64,000 nucleotides of DNA from Mesorhizobium sp. (GCF_004963255.1 NZ_SUGA01000005.1:214734-278733); one strand, 5' to 3'; shown: positions 17,236-27,937, counted from the stretch's first letter. Made by a program: numbers and translations. The notes: generated by a model not told the origin, from the sequence alone.

Positions 17236-17625
17236 TCAGTTCTTGGAAGTCAACAGCACTGGTATGTTGACCTTGGCGGGCAGCACGATGTCCTCGGCGA
17301 CGCTGCCGGTGGTCATCTTGGCCGTGTCCGCAACCTTCGGCTGGGCCGCGCCTGCCTGCTCTGATTTGTCGTCGATCATGGCGGCGGCGATCTTGGCCGT
17401 TTCCTGGGCCCGCACTGTAATGGTGTACATGGCAGATTTGCCGGTTTCGCAGACATCGGGCTTGCGCTCGCACAGCCCCGCGATGTCGCCCACCGCCTCG
17501 CGCGCCGCGAACAGCGCCTGGATCGGCCCGACGCTCTGCTGGCCGTCCTCGCCCGGGCCGACGCCGAGCGGCAGCGCCAGCAGCACCAGCGAAAACCAGA
17601 AAGCCATCCTGATCAGAAAGCCCAT
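17236..17625 (-). CDS. DUF5330 domain protein
   Basis: A 129-residue protein with an N-terminal hydrophobic segment (residues 3-21), a SVGPIQALFAAREAVGDIAGLCERKPDVCETGKSA core with two cysteines, and a variable C-terminus. This matches DUF5330, conserved in Rhizobiales without known function. Two direct repeats lie 20-62 nt upstream of its start. Confidence 0.8.
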   Translation of the reverse strand: MGFLIRMAFWFSLVLLALPLGVGPGEDGQQSVGPIQALFAAREAVGDIAGLCERKPDVCETGKSAMYTITVRAQETAKIAAAMIDDKSEQAGAAQPKVADTAKMTTGSVAEDIVLPAKVNIPVLLTSKN

Positions 17626-17644
17626 CTCACTTGCCTCTCGTGCG

Positions 17645-17687
17645 GGATGGATCCTGCATCCATCCGTGACGGATCATGCATCCATCG
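17645..17687. promoter_or_regulatory. Direct repeats upstream of the DUF5330 gene
   Basis: ATCCTGCATCCATC (17651) and ATCATGCATCCATC (17673) are copies differing at one base, spaced 22 bp, about two helical turns. The first also lies in an inverted repeat GGATGGA-N7-TCCATCC (17645-17665). A dimeric regulator could bind here. Confidence 0.4.
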
Positions 17688-17830
17688 GCATGACCTCTTT
17701 TATGGGCACGATAATGGCACGGTCACGCAAAGGACGGCTTGCCCCGAAGCCGCGAATTTGTCTCAAATTTTAGGCGAATTGGAAAGGAATTGGTTTTGAA
17801 GCGGACTTGTGTCGAATCTCATCGACAGCA

Positions 17831-17849
17831 TTAACTTTACGATAACCAT
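17831..17849. promoter_or_regulatory. CtrA-like box 1 upstream of the sensor kinase gene
   Basis: TTAA-CTTTACG-ATAACCAT fits the CtrA consensus TTAA-N7-TTAA(CCAT) with one mismatch. It lies in the 495-bp gap between DUF5330 and the sensor kinase, which otherwise is AT-rich promoter-like DNA without genes. Confidence 0.4.
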
Positions 17850-17933
17850 ATATCGCATTGTAATTTCTCGATTTTATTCGCAATAGAAATTAGCCGCGTC
17901 AGGTTTGGGCCCGTTTTGGGACAGGCCTCGCGG

Positions 17934-17952
17934 CTAACGCGCCGTTTACCAT
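17934..17952. promoter_or_regulatory. CtrA-like box 2 upstream of the sensor kinase gene
   Basis: CTAA-CGCGCCG-TTTACCAT resembles the CtrA consensus with two mismatches, about 170 nt before the kinase start. Confidence 0.25.
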
Positions 17953-18119
17953 GGCGCCAACTCGGCGCGCTTTGCGGGGCCGGCATCACAATATTTGCCT
18001 TGGGGCGGTCGCTGGCACCCGCCAGCCTTATCCATTCCTTAAACGCTGGATGCGAGTTTCAAGTCATTGATTGAGTCACCTGCCAGGCAGGATGTTTTTT
18101 ACCACCGGGTACGCGTGCG

Positions 18120-19919
<1,800 letters not shown>

Positions 19920-20701
19920 GGTGGTCGAACCCGAACGCGGCGTCCTTGCTGAAGGCGCGGTCGCCGTCGGCCAGCTGATCGCAAGCAATCCGGTCCTGGT
20001 CGGCGGTTCGACCGCCTTCCTGGTGACGCTGTTCTATGTCTCGGCCAATGCGCTCTGGTATCAGCCTTTTCCGCACACCGGCGCCTTCTTTGCCACCCGC
20101 AGCATCGAGAATTTCCCGCATACCGTCTCCAACGAGCCTGAGACCACCATCAACATCGTGCGCCAGCCGCCGGCACAGCCGGTGGCCAAGCCGGACCCGG
20201 TCGTCCAGCAGGTGCAGGGCATCCTGAAGGACCTCAACTTCTATGACGGCACAGTCGATGGTCTGACCGGACCGGCGACGCGCAAGGCGATCCAGGCCTA
20301 CCAGCTGAAAGTCGGGCTGCCGGGCTCGGGCGAGATCGACGGCGCGCTGCTCGACCAGCTTGGCACCCGCCAGACGACCGCGGCGATTCCCCATCCGGCG
20401 CCGCGGCCGGCCGATGGTGTGGCCGTCCCGGCCGCCAAGCCGCCGGTGATTCCGGTTTCCGCCCCGGCCGACGGCGTCACGCAATCGCCCGATGCCCGCA
20501 TCGTCAAGATCCAGGCCGGCCTGAAAGCTTTCGGCAACAACGACATGCAGCTCGACGGCAAGGTCGGCGCCCGAACCAAGGCCGCGATCAAGGAATTCCA
20601 GGCCTTGTTCGGCCTGCCCGAGACCGGCGAGCCGGACGAGGCGGTCTATGTCAAGATGCGCGAGATCGGCCTGACCAACTGAGCTGCGGCAACGATCGTT
20701 T

Positions 20702-20731
20702 CGGTTCCTTCATTCTTGCGGTAAGGAACCG
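20702..20731. promoter_or_regulatory. Hairpin between the PG-binding and DUF1491 genes
   Basis: Perfect 9-bp arms CGGTTCCTT / AAGGAACCG around a 12-nt loop, with no T-run after it, 23 nt before the next gene. It may be an attenuator-like structure or mRNA processing site. Confidence 0.35.
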
Positions 20732-20754
20732 CGCATGACATCCGGAAACCACCC

Positions 20755-21102
20755 ATGCGCGTGACCACCGATCTCTGGGTTTCGGCCCTTGTACGCCGCG
20801 TCTTCGGCGCCGGCGGCTTTGCTGCGGTGGTCAAGCGCGGCGCGACCGAGGCGGGCGCCGTCTTCGTGCTGTCGCGCGGGCGGATGGGGGAGGTCGCTCT
20901 TTATGGGCCGGCGCCGCAGACGAGCTACGATTCGGCCAAGCCGGATGAGCGCTTCTTCACCTTGCTCGATGCCGGCGACGATAGCGGCGCCTTCGATGCG
21001 CGGTTGGAGCGCGAGAAGAAATTCGATCCCGACATCTGGGTGGTCGAGATCGAGGCGGGAGCCGTTCCGGTCGAAGAGCTTCTTTCGGTAAAGACCGGCT
21101 AA
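20755..21102 (+). CDS. DUF1491 family protein
   Basis: A 115-residue cytoplasmic protein matching DUF1491: it starts MRVTTDLWVSALVRRVFGAGGFAAVVKRG, has AGAVFVLSRG, and ends FDPDIWVVEIE. The family is restricted to alphaproteobacteria and has no known function. Its TAA stop codon is the first triplet of a palindromic repeat, so the element sits flush with the gene end. Confidence 0.85.
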   Translation: MRVTTDLWVSALVRRVFGAGGFAAVVKRGATEAGAVFVLSRGRMGEVALYGPAPQTSYDSAKPDERFFTLLDAGDDSGAFDARLEREKKFDPDIWVVEIEAGAVPVEELLSVKTG

Positions 21103-21245
21103 GGTGTGTTGAGATTCAGGTCAGGCCAAGCCGAAAACGGTGGATTCCGAGAACCGGAGCGGAGCGTACTTAAAGTACGTGAGCACCGGAAGCGCAGGAA
21201 GCCGCCGTTTGCAGGCCGGCCTCACCTGAATATCAACACGCCTTA
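21100..21245. repeat. Intergenic palindromic repeat, family C (146 bp)
   Basis: The outer arms TAAGGTGTGTTGAGATTCAGG (start) and its near-perfect inverse at the end (CCTGAATATCAACACGCCTTA) enclose GC-rich DNA and an inner palindrome CGTACTT-A-AAGTACG at 21164-21180. The left arm supplies the stop codon of the DUF1491 gene. I see only one copy here. Confidence 0.7.
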
Positions 21246-21312
21246 GGGCGTCTCATGGGTCGGATCGCGGTGAGAGCAAGAGCGCCGGGCGTACGTCAAG
21301 GAGCGGAGTTCA

Positions 21313-21732
21313 TCATGCCGCTTCCCCCTTCTGGACGGGAAACCGGGCAGCGAAGACGTCCTTGGCCGCAAACAGCCCGTTGAGCGCCGCAGGAAAGCCG
21401 GCATAAACCGTCATCTGGATGATGGTTTCGATAATTTCGTCCTTGGTCAGCCCGACATTGAGCCCCGCCTCGATATGGACTTTCAGTTGCGGGGTCGCGG
21501 TTCCCATCGCAGTCAGCGCCGCGATGGTGGCGATCTCACGGGCGCGCAGATCGAGGCCGGGGCGGCTGTAGATGTCGCCAAACGAGAACTCGAACACGTA
21601 GTTCGCGAAGTCGGGGGCAATGTCCGCCAGGGCGGCGATGACGTTGTGGCCGGCTTCGCCATCTATTTCAGCGAGCGCCCGCTTGCCGCGTTCCAGCCGG
21701 CTTTCGCTGATGTTCGGGGATTGATGCGTCAT
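21313..21732 (-). CDS. Carboxymuconolactone decarboxylase family protein
   Basis: A 139-residue helical protein of the CMD/AhpD-like family: ERGKRALAEIDGEAG, FGDIYSRPGLDLRAREIATIAALTAMG, VHIEAGLNVGLTKDEIIETIIQMTVYAGFPAALN. The redox-active CxxC of AhpD is absent, so a decarboxylase-like or unknown activity is more likely. The gene starts inside the 3' end of the MerR gene (65-nt overlap), indicating coupled expression. Confidence 0.88.
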   Translation of the reverse strand: MTHQSPNISESRLERGKRALAEIDGEAGHNVIAALADIAPDFANYVFEFSFGDIYSRPGLDLRAREIATIAALTAMGTATPQLKVHIEAGLNVGLTKDEIIETIIQMTVYAGFPAALNGLFAAKDVFAARFPVQKGEAA

Positions 21733-22096
21733 AGTCCTTCATCCTCTTTTCAACGCCGGCATATCCGGCAATCTTGGTGTCGAGGACGAGAAGGCAGGCT
21801 TGCAGTTTGGCCAGATGCGCACGGACACGCTCACGGTGCTGCTCGAGCAACGCGCCGCGCTCCGCTTCCGTGTCGACGCCGCGCTCCCGCAAGGCCGCGT
21901 AACGCAGCATTTCCCGAATAGGCATCCCTGTCGTTTTGAGGCGATCGAGAAATTCTATCCAGGTCAGGATTGATGCGTCGTAGTCACGTTGGCCCGATTG
22001 GTCCCTGTCGGCATTGGGAAGCAGCCCGATCCGCTCATAGTAACGGATGGTGTAGGCAGACAGTCCCGAACGCTTCGCCAGCTCGCCAATCTTCAT
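21668..22096 (-). CDS. MerR family transcriptional regulator
   Basis: A 142-residue regulator with the MerR winged helix at residues 1-70 (MKIGELAKRSGLSAYTIRYYERIGLLPNADRDQSGQRDY) and a dimerisation helix (ALLEQHRERVRAHLAKLQACLLVLDTKI). There is no clustered cysteine, so a metal sensor is unlikely. It overlaps the carboxymuconolactone decarboxylase-like gene and probably controls it and itself. Confidence 0.9.
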   Translation of the reverse strand: MKIGELAKRSGLSAYTIRYYERIGLLPNADRDQSGQRDYDASILTWIEFLDRLKTTGMPIREMLRYAALRERGVDTEAERGALLEQHRERVRAHLAKLQACLLVLDTKIAGYAGVEKRMKDYDASIPEHQRKPAGTRQAGAR

Positions 22097-22291
22097 CGAC
22101 GCCTTCTTTCGTCACGACGCACGGGAAGCTACGAGTTAGAGTGCGCTCTAAGTCAAGAGGCGTTTGTCACTTCGTCGTGACCCGGAAGGCTAAGTTTCGC
22201 GACGACATTGGCTCGTTGATTTTAAGTCGAAAAAAGAAGGCTTAAAAAGCGCGTCCCCTGGTCCCTTTCAGCGCGAAGCGATTGAGGCCGG

Positions 22292-23326
22292 TCAGGATGC
22301 CTTGAGGCTGGAGTTCGCGTCGTCGCCGTTCGACGCGGCGCGTCGCCCGCCACCGATCGTGTCAGCCGCTTTGTCGCGGATGGCACGCGAAAGGGTCTCG
22401 GCCTTCCAGGCGCGCACCTTGTCCAGCGCCGCCTCGCGGTGCAGCAGCCGGTATCGGTCGAGGAACAGCCGGATCGCCTGCGGATGCGGGAATTCGCCGG
22501 GATAGACCGCGACCGCGATCAGGAAGGCCCTGTCCTCGCTGAGGTCGAGAGCGCGCAGCGCCGCAAGCAGGGCGGTATAGTCCGATTGCCGGGTCACCGA
22601 GCGGGCAGTCGCGAAGTCGATCTCCAGCGCGTCGGCAAGCGCGGTCTGGAAGAAGGCCGCATTACCGGTCAGCGCCGTCTCGCGCAGCCTCACATAGGCC
22701 GGCTGGCCGAGGAAGGTATTGACGTCGGCAGTGTCGCCGGCCGGGCGCATCATCGACCGCAGGCGGCGCCGCGCGTTCTCCGCCGCTTCGCCGGATGCGG
22801 CACGGTCGGCGTCCGCCTTGGCCACAGGCTCCGGTTTCGGCGTGAGCTTCGTGACCGTTTCCGGCGGTCGCGTCTTGACCAGCGTCGGTCTTTCCAGCGC
22901 GCGGATCAGGTCGGCGATCGTCGGATTGAGCTCCTTGCGGCGCGCAATGGCGCGCGCATGCGGCAGCCCATGCCGGCCGATCAGCGCGATGAGGTCGATG
23001 TCGCTCAGCGCGTTGGAGCGGGTGAGCAGGGGGGCCGCGATCTCGACCGGCTCCTCCGCCAGCCGCCGCACCAATGCGGTCGGCGCGTATTCGCACTCGG
23101 AAAGGGCCGCGGCGACATAGCGGCGCGACTCGACCGAGACCTCGCCGAACAGCGGCAGCGTCAGGTCCTCGAGCTGGGCGATCTCGCGTCGTGAAGGGCG
23201 CGTCAGCGAGCAGAAGGCCGACACCGCGGCGCGGAACAGCCTTTCGGCCTTTCCCGCTTCGGTCCGGATAGCGATTTGCCTGAAATCCGAAGATGACACG
23301 GAGGATACGCCCGACACTCGACACAA
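22292..23326 (-). CDS. DUF2336 domain protein
   Basis: A protein of about 344 residues with an N-terminal helical repeat domain typical of DUF2336 (RREIAQLEDLTLPLFGEVSVESRRYVAAALSECEYAPTALVRRLAEEPVEIAAPLLTRS), a basic/Pro-rich linker (~150-185), and a second helical domain (AALRALDLSEDRAFLIAVAVYPGEF). The frame opens at a TTG; GTG codons at codons 4 and 10 are equally plausible starts. The function is unknown. It is divergent from a small gene, with a CtrA-like box between. Confidence 0.8.
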   Translation of the reverse strand: MCRVSGVSSVSSSDFRQIAIRTEAGKAERLFRAAVSAFCSLTRPSRREIAQLEDLTLPLFGEVSVESRRYVAAALSECEYAPTALVRRLAEEPVEIAAPLLTRSNALSDIDLIALIGRHGLPHARAIARRKELNPTIADLIRALERPTLVKTRPPETVTKLTPKPEPVAKADADRAASGEAAENARRRLRSMMRPAGDTADVNTFLGQPAYVRLRETALTGNAAFFQTALADALEIDFATARSVTRQSDYTALLAALRALDLSEDRAFLIAVAVYPGEFPHPQAIRLFLDRYRLLHREAALDKVRAWKAETLSRAIRDKAADTIGGGRRAASNGDDANSSLKAS

Positions 23327-23400
23327 TTCCTGAACCGTGCAATCCGGCCGGGCCGGTTCGCAACTCCAGGAAAAACAAACATCAAATTAGCCGCGATCCG

Positions 23401-23417
23401 TTAGCGCTCCGTTAACC
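23401..23417. promoter_or_regulatory. CtrA-like box between DUF2336 and a small gene
   Basis: TTAG-CGCTCCG-TTAACC fits TTAA-N7-TTAACC with one mismatch, in a 163-bp divergent intergenic region. Confidence 0.4.
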
Positions 23418-23489
23418 CTCTACGCCCCTTAATCAACTTTGGAGGCGTTGCGTTGTGCTCCGGTCAAACCGAGAGGGAATGCGCGAACC

Positions 23490-23681
23490 ATGGGCATGGT
23501 CCTGTCTTTTGTGCCGCGTGCGGCACCTGTAAATCGAGCAAGTCACGACACCAATACGGCGGCGGTGATCATTTTCCCCGGCGTCCGCTATGAGTTGCAC
23601 CCGCAGGACGCTGCGGCCCGGCCCGGCGACAGCGGCTCCGACAGGCCAGTCTCCCCGCCGCCCGCCAAGCCGCATCACTGA
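23490..23681 (+). CDS. Small conserved-looking protein of unknown function
   Basis: A 63-residue protein beginning MGMVLSFVPRAAPVNRAS with a central VIIFPGVRYEL segment and a Pro-rich C-terminus. I do not recognise a family, but its N-terminus and FPGVRYE core look like a small rhizobial protein rather than random translation. The upstream GAGAGG-like stretch (23471-23476) is a fair ribosome site. A CtrA-like box lies 73 nt upstream. Confidence 0.55.
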   Translation: MGMVLSFVPRAAPVNRASHDTNTAAVIIFPGVRYELHPQDAAARPGDSGSDRPVSPPPAKPHH

Positions 23682-23696
23682 ACGGGCTCGCCTTTC

Positions 23697-24245
23697 TCAG
23701 TCGTCCTGCAATTCGCAGCTGCTCTGCTCGAGGAAGCGCGACACGATCGGCTTCCAGCTCTCGTCCGGCACGAAGGCGCGGACGACGAAGATGCCTTCCT
23801 CGATCGGCGCCTCGACAAAGATCGCGCCTTGCAGATCCTCCGGAAGGTCGCGCCGCACATCGATCATCTGCGCCGGCGTCAGCACCACCGTATCGAGCTT
23901 CTCGCCATTGGCGTTGTGATCGTTGAAGGAATAAATGTTGTGGCCGCCGCGGTCATAGACCGAGGCCGACCAGAACGGCACGTCGCCGGGCGCCTTGATC
24001 CGCACCAGGCCGTCGGCAAGGTTGAAGCGGCAGGCGGCGGCATAAAATAGCGGATCGACCGATTTCACCACCGGTGCGCCGCCGGCTTCGGCGTCAAGCC
24101 GTGTCATCTTGTATAGGTCGGAGGCCATCGCCAGCCGCGACCAGGCATCGCGCTCGGAAAATTCCGGCACCAGGAACAGCACGACGATATGCACGATGCC
24201 GGCGCCGAGCAGGCCGAGGATGAGGGCGTGCAGCAGCCTACGCAT
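23697..24245 (-). CDS. DUF1254 family membrane-anchored protein
   Basis: A 182-residue protein with an N-terminal helix (residues 5-27) and a DUF1254-like domain: DPLFYAAACRFNLADGLVRI, PFWSASVYDRGGHNIYSFNDHNA, VVLTPAQMIDVRRDLPEDLQGAIFVEA. It overlaps the stop of the DUF1214 gene by 8 nt. In larger proteins DUF1254 and DUF1214 occur fused, so this appears to be the split form acting as a pair. Confidence 0.82.
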   Translation of the reverse strand: MRRLLHALILGLLGAGIVHIVVLFLVPEFSERDAWSRLAMASDLYKMTRLDAEAGGAPVVKSVDPLFYAAACRFNLADGLVRIKAPGDVPFWSASVYDRGGHNIYSFNDHNANGEKLDTVVLTPAQMIDVRRDLPEDLQGAIFVEAPIEEGIFVVRAFVPDESWKPIVSRFLEQSSCELQDD

Positions 24246-24822
24246 TGCAGCCCGCCTTCAGGATGCGCGGCAGCGTCACGTCGGAGAGGCCTGTGCTCGA
24301 GGCGATCGGCGTGTCGTAGAAGGTCAGCACGAAATACATCTTGCCGGATCCGCCGGTGAGCAGCCAGTTGCCGGGCGCCGGGCGGCTGCCGACCGAAATG
24401 ACGACCGAATTGTCGGGCCGCCGCAGCACTTCGTAGGACTGCAGCGCCGCTTGCCTCGGCTTGCCGGTATCGATCACGCCAAGCGACTGATCTGCGGCAT
24501 AGAGCGTCCAGAAGCGGGCGGTCGGGTAACCGCCTTCGATCGTGTAGGTGCATTCGCGTTTCAGCGGTTCGCCTGCATCGTCACGCTCGGCGACGAAGGC
24601 CAGCCCCTCGGCCTGGCCGAGCGCCAGCACGCCCTCGCGCGCCACGCGCGCCTTGGAATAGGGGTCGGCGGCGAGAGTCCCGACTTCGGGGAAGGCCGTC
24701 CATTGGCCGATGCGTATCGCCCCGACCCCATCCTGCGCGTTGAGCGCGTACCAGACGCTGTAGCCGCCAAGCCCGATGGCCATGGCAAGCGAAAGCAGCG
24801 TCAGGATGGCGTTCTTGAGCAT
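24238..24822 (-). CDS. DUF1214 family membrane-anchored protein
   Basis: A 194-residue protein with an N-terminal helix (MLKNAILTLLSLAMAIGLGGYSVW) and a DUF1214-like C-terminus ending in FYDTPIASSTGLSDVTLPRI. WTLYAADQ and GNWLLTGGSGKMYFVLTFYD are family features. The start at 24822 puts the helix first; further upstream codons are out of character. It is the first gene of the coupled pair with the DUF1254 protein. Biochemical function is unknown. Confidence 0.83.
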   Translation of the reverse strand: MLKNAILTLLSLAMAIGLGGYSVWYALNAQDGVGAIRIGQWTAFPEVGTLAADPYSKARVAREGVLALGQAEGLAFVAERDDAGEPLKRECTYTIEGGYPTARFWTLYAADQSLGVIDTGKPRQAALQSYEVLRRPDNSVVISVGSRPAPGNWLLTGGSGKMYFVLTFYDTPIASSTGLSDVTLPRILKAGCNA

Positions 24823-24902
24823 GAGAGCCGCAAACAGAGGAGGTTGCCCGGGATATCGCGGCGCGGGGTGCCGTGGCAAGCCGGCTTCACGCAAGCGCCG
24901 TC

Positions 24903-27059
24903 CTAAAGCGCCGAAAGTGTCTCCGGCAGAGCGGGGGCATCGAGCACGGGCGCGGCCTGGAACGCCTTGGTCATGTCCCTCAGCGTCTGGGTCGTGCGGC
25001 TGGAAAGCACCGGCGGGCGTTCGGCCTCGGCTTGCGCCTCTGCGGCGTCGGCTTCCTTCTTGGCCGCTTCCTCTGCCTTGGCCGCGACCTCCGGGTCGAC
25101 GAACGGATGGTCGAGACCGGGGATGGGCTTCAGGTCGATGTTCTGGTGCGCATAGACCATCAGGCGCTGCCAGACCATCGCCGGCAGCGAGCCGCCGGTC
25201 ATCTTGTTGGTTGCGGTGAAGTCGTCATTGCCCAGCCAGACGGCCGCCGTGTAATTGCCGGTGAAGCCGACGAACCAGGCGTCGCGGTAGGATTGCGTGG
25301 TGCCGGTCTTGCCGGCGACAACGATGTTGGGGAGCTGGGCGCGCCGCGCCGTGCCGATCACCGGCACCGCCGCCAGCATGGTGTTCATGTATTTCAGCGC
25401 CTTTTCCGACAGCACGCGGTGTGGCGGCGGCGCGTCCTTGGCCCAGTCATAGACCACCTCGCCGGTGCGGGTGACGAGCTGGGTGATGCCGTGGCGCGAG
25501 CCGACGAAACCGTTCTGGGCAAAAACGCTGTAGCCGGTCGCCTGGTCCATCACCGTCATGCCGGATGTGCCCAGCACCATGGTTTTGTGCGCTTCCAGTG
25601 GCGATTCGACACCCATCGATTCGGCCATCGCCTTGATCGGACCGATGCCGAGGTAATCCTTGGCGAGCCGCACCGGCACCGTGTTGATCGACTTGGCGAT
25701 CGCCGTGAGCAGCGTGACATTGCCGGCCGATCCGCCGCTGTAATTGTGCGGGGACCAGTTGCCCCAGCTGATGGCGCCGCCCGAAACCACCGAGTCCGGC
25801 GTGAAGCCATGCTCCATCGCGGTGGCATAGACATAGGGCTTGAAGGATGAGCCGGTCTGCCGCAACGCCTTGGTGGCGCGGTTGAACTGGCTGGCGCCAT
25901 AGTCGCGGCCGCCGACGATGGCGCGCACCGCGCCATTGGTCTCGATCACCACCACCGCGCCTTCGGTGACGTTGTATTCCTTGCCGAACTGCCTCAGATG
26001 GAACTCGACCGACTCCTCGGCCGCCTTCTGGATGTTGGCGTCGAAGGTCGTGTGGGCGACGAGCGAATGCTGGCCGGGCTTGGCGATCTTCTTCACCTCG
26101 TCGAAGGCCCAGTCGAGGAAGTAGTCCGGGCTCTTCTGCTCGCCGCGGTCGACCACGTCGGCCGGATGCAACCGCGCCTGCAGCACCTGGCCCTCGGTCA
26201 TGAAGCCGGAATCGACGAGGTTGGAGAGCACCACATTGGCGCGCGCGCGCGCCGCCGGCAGGTTGATGTGCGGGGCGTATTTCGTCGGCGCCTTGAACAG
26301 GCCGGCCAGCATTGCTGCCTCGGCAAGGTTCAGATCCTTGACGCTCTTGCCGAAATAGAAATCCGCCGCCGCCTCGATGCCGAACGTGCCGCCGCCCATA
26401 TAGGCGCGGTCGAGATAGAGCTGCAGGATCTCCTTCTTGGAGAGGTTCGCCTCCAGCCACAGCGACAGGAAGGCTTCCTTGATCTTGCGCTCGAGGGTGC
26501 GCTCGTTGGACAGGAACAGGTTCTTGGCGAGCTGCTGCGTGATGCTCGATCCGCCCTGGACCACCGAATTGGCGCGCACGTTCTCGAAGATCGCGCGCGA
26601 CAGGCCCAGCACATCGATGCCGTAATGGTCGAAGAAACGCCGATCCTCCGTCGCCAGCACCGCCTTGATGACGATGTCCGGCATTTCGTCGACCGGCACG
26701 GAATCGCGCTGGATGATGCCGCGCTGGCCGATCTCGTTGCCGTAGCGGTCAAGGAAGGTGACGGCGAAGTCGCCCTGGTTGCGCCAGTCGCCGGTGGTGA
26801 TGTCGAAGGCGGGCATGGCAAGCGCGAGCAGCACCACGAAGCCGCCGGCGCCCATGGTGAAGCCCTCGCTCAGCACCTCGACGATGGCGCGGCGCCAGCC
26901 CTGCACACGGAAGCGGCGGGAAAAGATGGTCGCCGCTTCCCAGAATTCGCGTGCCTTGAAGCCGATCTCGTAGAGCGAGCTATCGAGCCACGCGTCCACG
27001 GCGAGCAGCGCCGAAGCGATCCGGCCTCTTCTCCTGCGTGGTTTAGAGGGATTGTCCAT
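24903..27059 (-). CDS. Class A penicillin-binding protein (PBP1A type)
   Basis: A 718-residue bifunctional peptidoglycan synthase. After a basic cytoplasmic start and a membrane helix (~68-90) comes a GT51 glycosyltransferase (EDRRFFDHYGID, QGGSSITQQLAKNLFLSNERTLERKIKE) and a transpeptidase with S-x-x-K in TGSSFKPYVYA, SxN in KSINTVP and KTGTT. The C-terminal ~60 residues are an Ala/Glu-rich tail. The ATG at 27059 gives MDNPSKPRRRRGR; the GTG at 27080 is less likely. Confidence 0.94.
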   Translation of the reverse strand: MDNPSKPRRRRGRIASALLAVDAWLDSSLYEIGFKAREFWEAATIFSRRFRVQGWRRAIVEVLSEGFTMGAGGFVVLLALAMPAFDITTGDWRNQGDFAVTFLDRYGNEIGQRGIIQRDSVPVDEMPDIVIKAVLATEDRRFFDHYGIDVLGLSRAIFENVRANSVVQGGSSITQQLAKNLFLSNERTLERKIKEAFLSLWLEANLSKKEILQLYLDRAYMGGGTFGIEAAADFYFGKSVKDLNLAEAAMLAGLFKAPTKYAPHINLPAARARANVVLSNLVDSGFMTEGQVLQARLHPADVVDRGEQKSPDYFLDWAFDEVKKIAKPGQHSLVAHTTFDANIQKAAEESVEFHLRQFGKEYNVTEGAVVVIETNGAVRAIVGGRDYGASQFNRATKALRQTGSSFKPYVYATAMEHGFTPDSVVSGGAISWGNWSPHNYSGGSAGNVTLLTAIAKSINTVPVRLAKDYLGIGPIKAMAESMGVESPLEAHKTMVLGTSGMTVMDQATGYSVFAQNGFVGSRHGITQLVTRTGEVVYDWAKDAPPPHRVLSEKALKYMNTMLAAVPVIGTARRAQLPNIVVAGKTGTTQSYRDAWFVGFTGNYTAAVWLGNDDFTATNKMTGGSLPAMVWQRLMVYAHQNIDLKPIPGLDHPFVDPEVAAKAEEAAKKEADAAEAQAEAERPPVLSSRTTQTLRDMTKAFQAAPVLDAPALPETLSAL

Positions 27060-27212
27060 TCCAGAATTCCACCCCGGCACTTCCGCCCGAAACAGCCGTG
27101 GCAGTTCCGGGGCGCCCTCCCTGTCAGACTAATCGACCATTTTAGCACCACTCACAAGGGCAGCGAAGCCACACCCAGGCTTTGTTGAACGCCATGGTTG
27201 ATTGTGCCCCGA

Positions 27213-27275
27213 GCAATTCCAGAAAAAGTGAGCACTTCCTGGAAAAGTGAGCAGCGGTTTTCCGTCCGGAATTGC
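27213..27275 (-). repeat. Palindrome-ended intergenic repeat, family A, copy 3 (expanded)
   Basis: On the minus strand it reads GCAATTCCGGACGGAAAACCG then CTCACTTTTCC twice before closing in GGAATTGC. The GTGAGC..CCTGGAAAA-like core is duplicated, so the copy is 63 bp rather than 44. Confidence 0.75.
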
Positions 27276-27298
27276 GTAAAAAAATACCGAGGGCGATA

Positions 27299-27937
27299 TC
27301 ACCGCGCCGCGATGAAGCGCATGAAATGCGCCACATCCGCCTCGCTCGGCTCCAGTCCGGTGAAGGAGCGCAGATAGGCCGCGAGATGGCTGACACGTGC
27401 CTCGACCGGTTCCTTGAGGTCGAGCACGTAATAGCCGATCTGCATGTAGTAGAGGACGCGGGCGCGGATGAAGGCGTCCTCGCTCTCATAGCCGTGCCGG
27501 CGGTACATGTCGCGTATGGCCAGCAGTCGCTCCTCGTCGGCCTTGTCGATCATGCGACGCACGTCGTCCGAGCGCCTTGCCCATTCGCGAACGGCGAAAT
27601 CGAGCCTGGGATCGAACAGGCGCTCGTCGGCCCAGCATTCGAACACGTTCATCACACCCATGATGATGGTGTCGGCCGGCCGGCGCGCCCGCTCGACGAT
27701 CGCCGTGGTGTTGGTCTCGTGCCAATGCTTGAGCAACTGGTCGAGCAGGTCCTGCCGGCTTTCGAAATACCAGTAGAAGCTCGAGCGCGAGACGCCGAGC
27801 TTCTGTCCCAGCGTCAGCACGCGCACGCTCTCGATACCGTCGGAAATCAGCGTCTGCAGCGCGAGGTTGATCCAATCCGCGCGGGTTACCTTGATGTTGC
27901 CGGGCGCCGGCTCGTCCTGGGGAGCGGTCATCGTCAT
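27299..27937 (-). CDS. TetR family transcriptional regulator
   Basis: A 212-residue regulator: helix-turn-helix at about residues 17-63 (TRADWINLALQTLISDGIESVRVLTLGQKLGVSRSSFYWYFESRQDLLDQLLKHW) and an all-helical ligand domain. It is divergent from the demethylase/methyltransferase operon, with two overlapping palindromes in between, and probably controls that operon and itself. The ATG at 27937 was preferred over upstream codons because the DNA-binding domain follows directly and upstream translation would run through the operator. Confidence 0.9.
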   Translation of the reverse strand: MTMTAPQDEPAPGNIKVTRADWINLALQTLISDGIESVRVLTLGQKLGVSRSSFYWYFESRQDLLDQLLKHWHETNTTAIVERARRPADTIIMGVMNVFECWADERLFDPRLDFAVREWARRSDDVRRMIDKADEERLLAIRDMYRRHGYESEDAFIRARVLYYMQIGYYVLDLKEPVEARVSHLAAYLRSFTGLEPSEADVAHFMRFIAAR

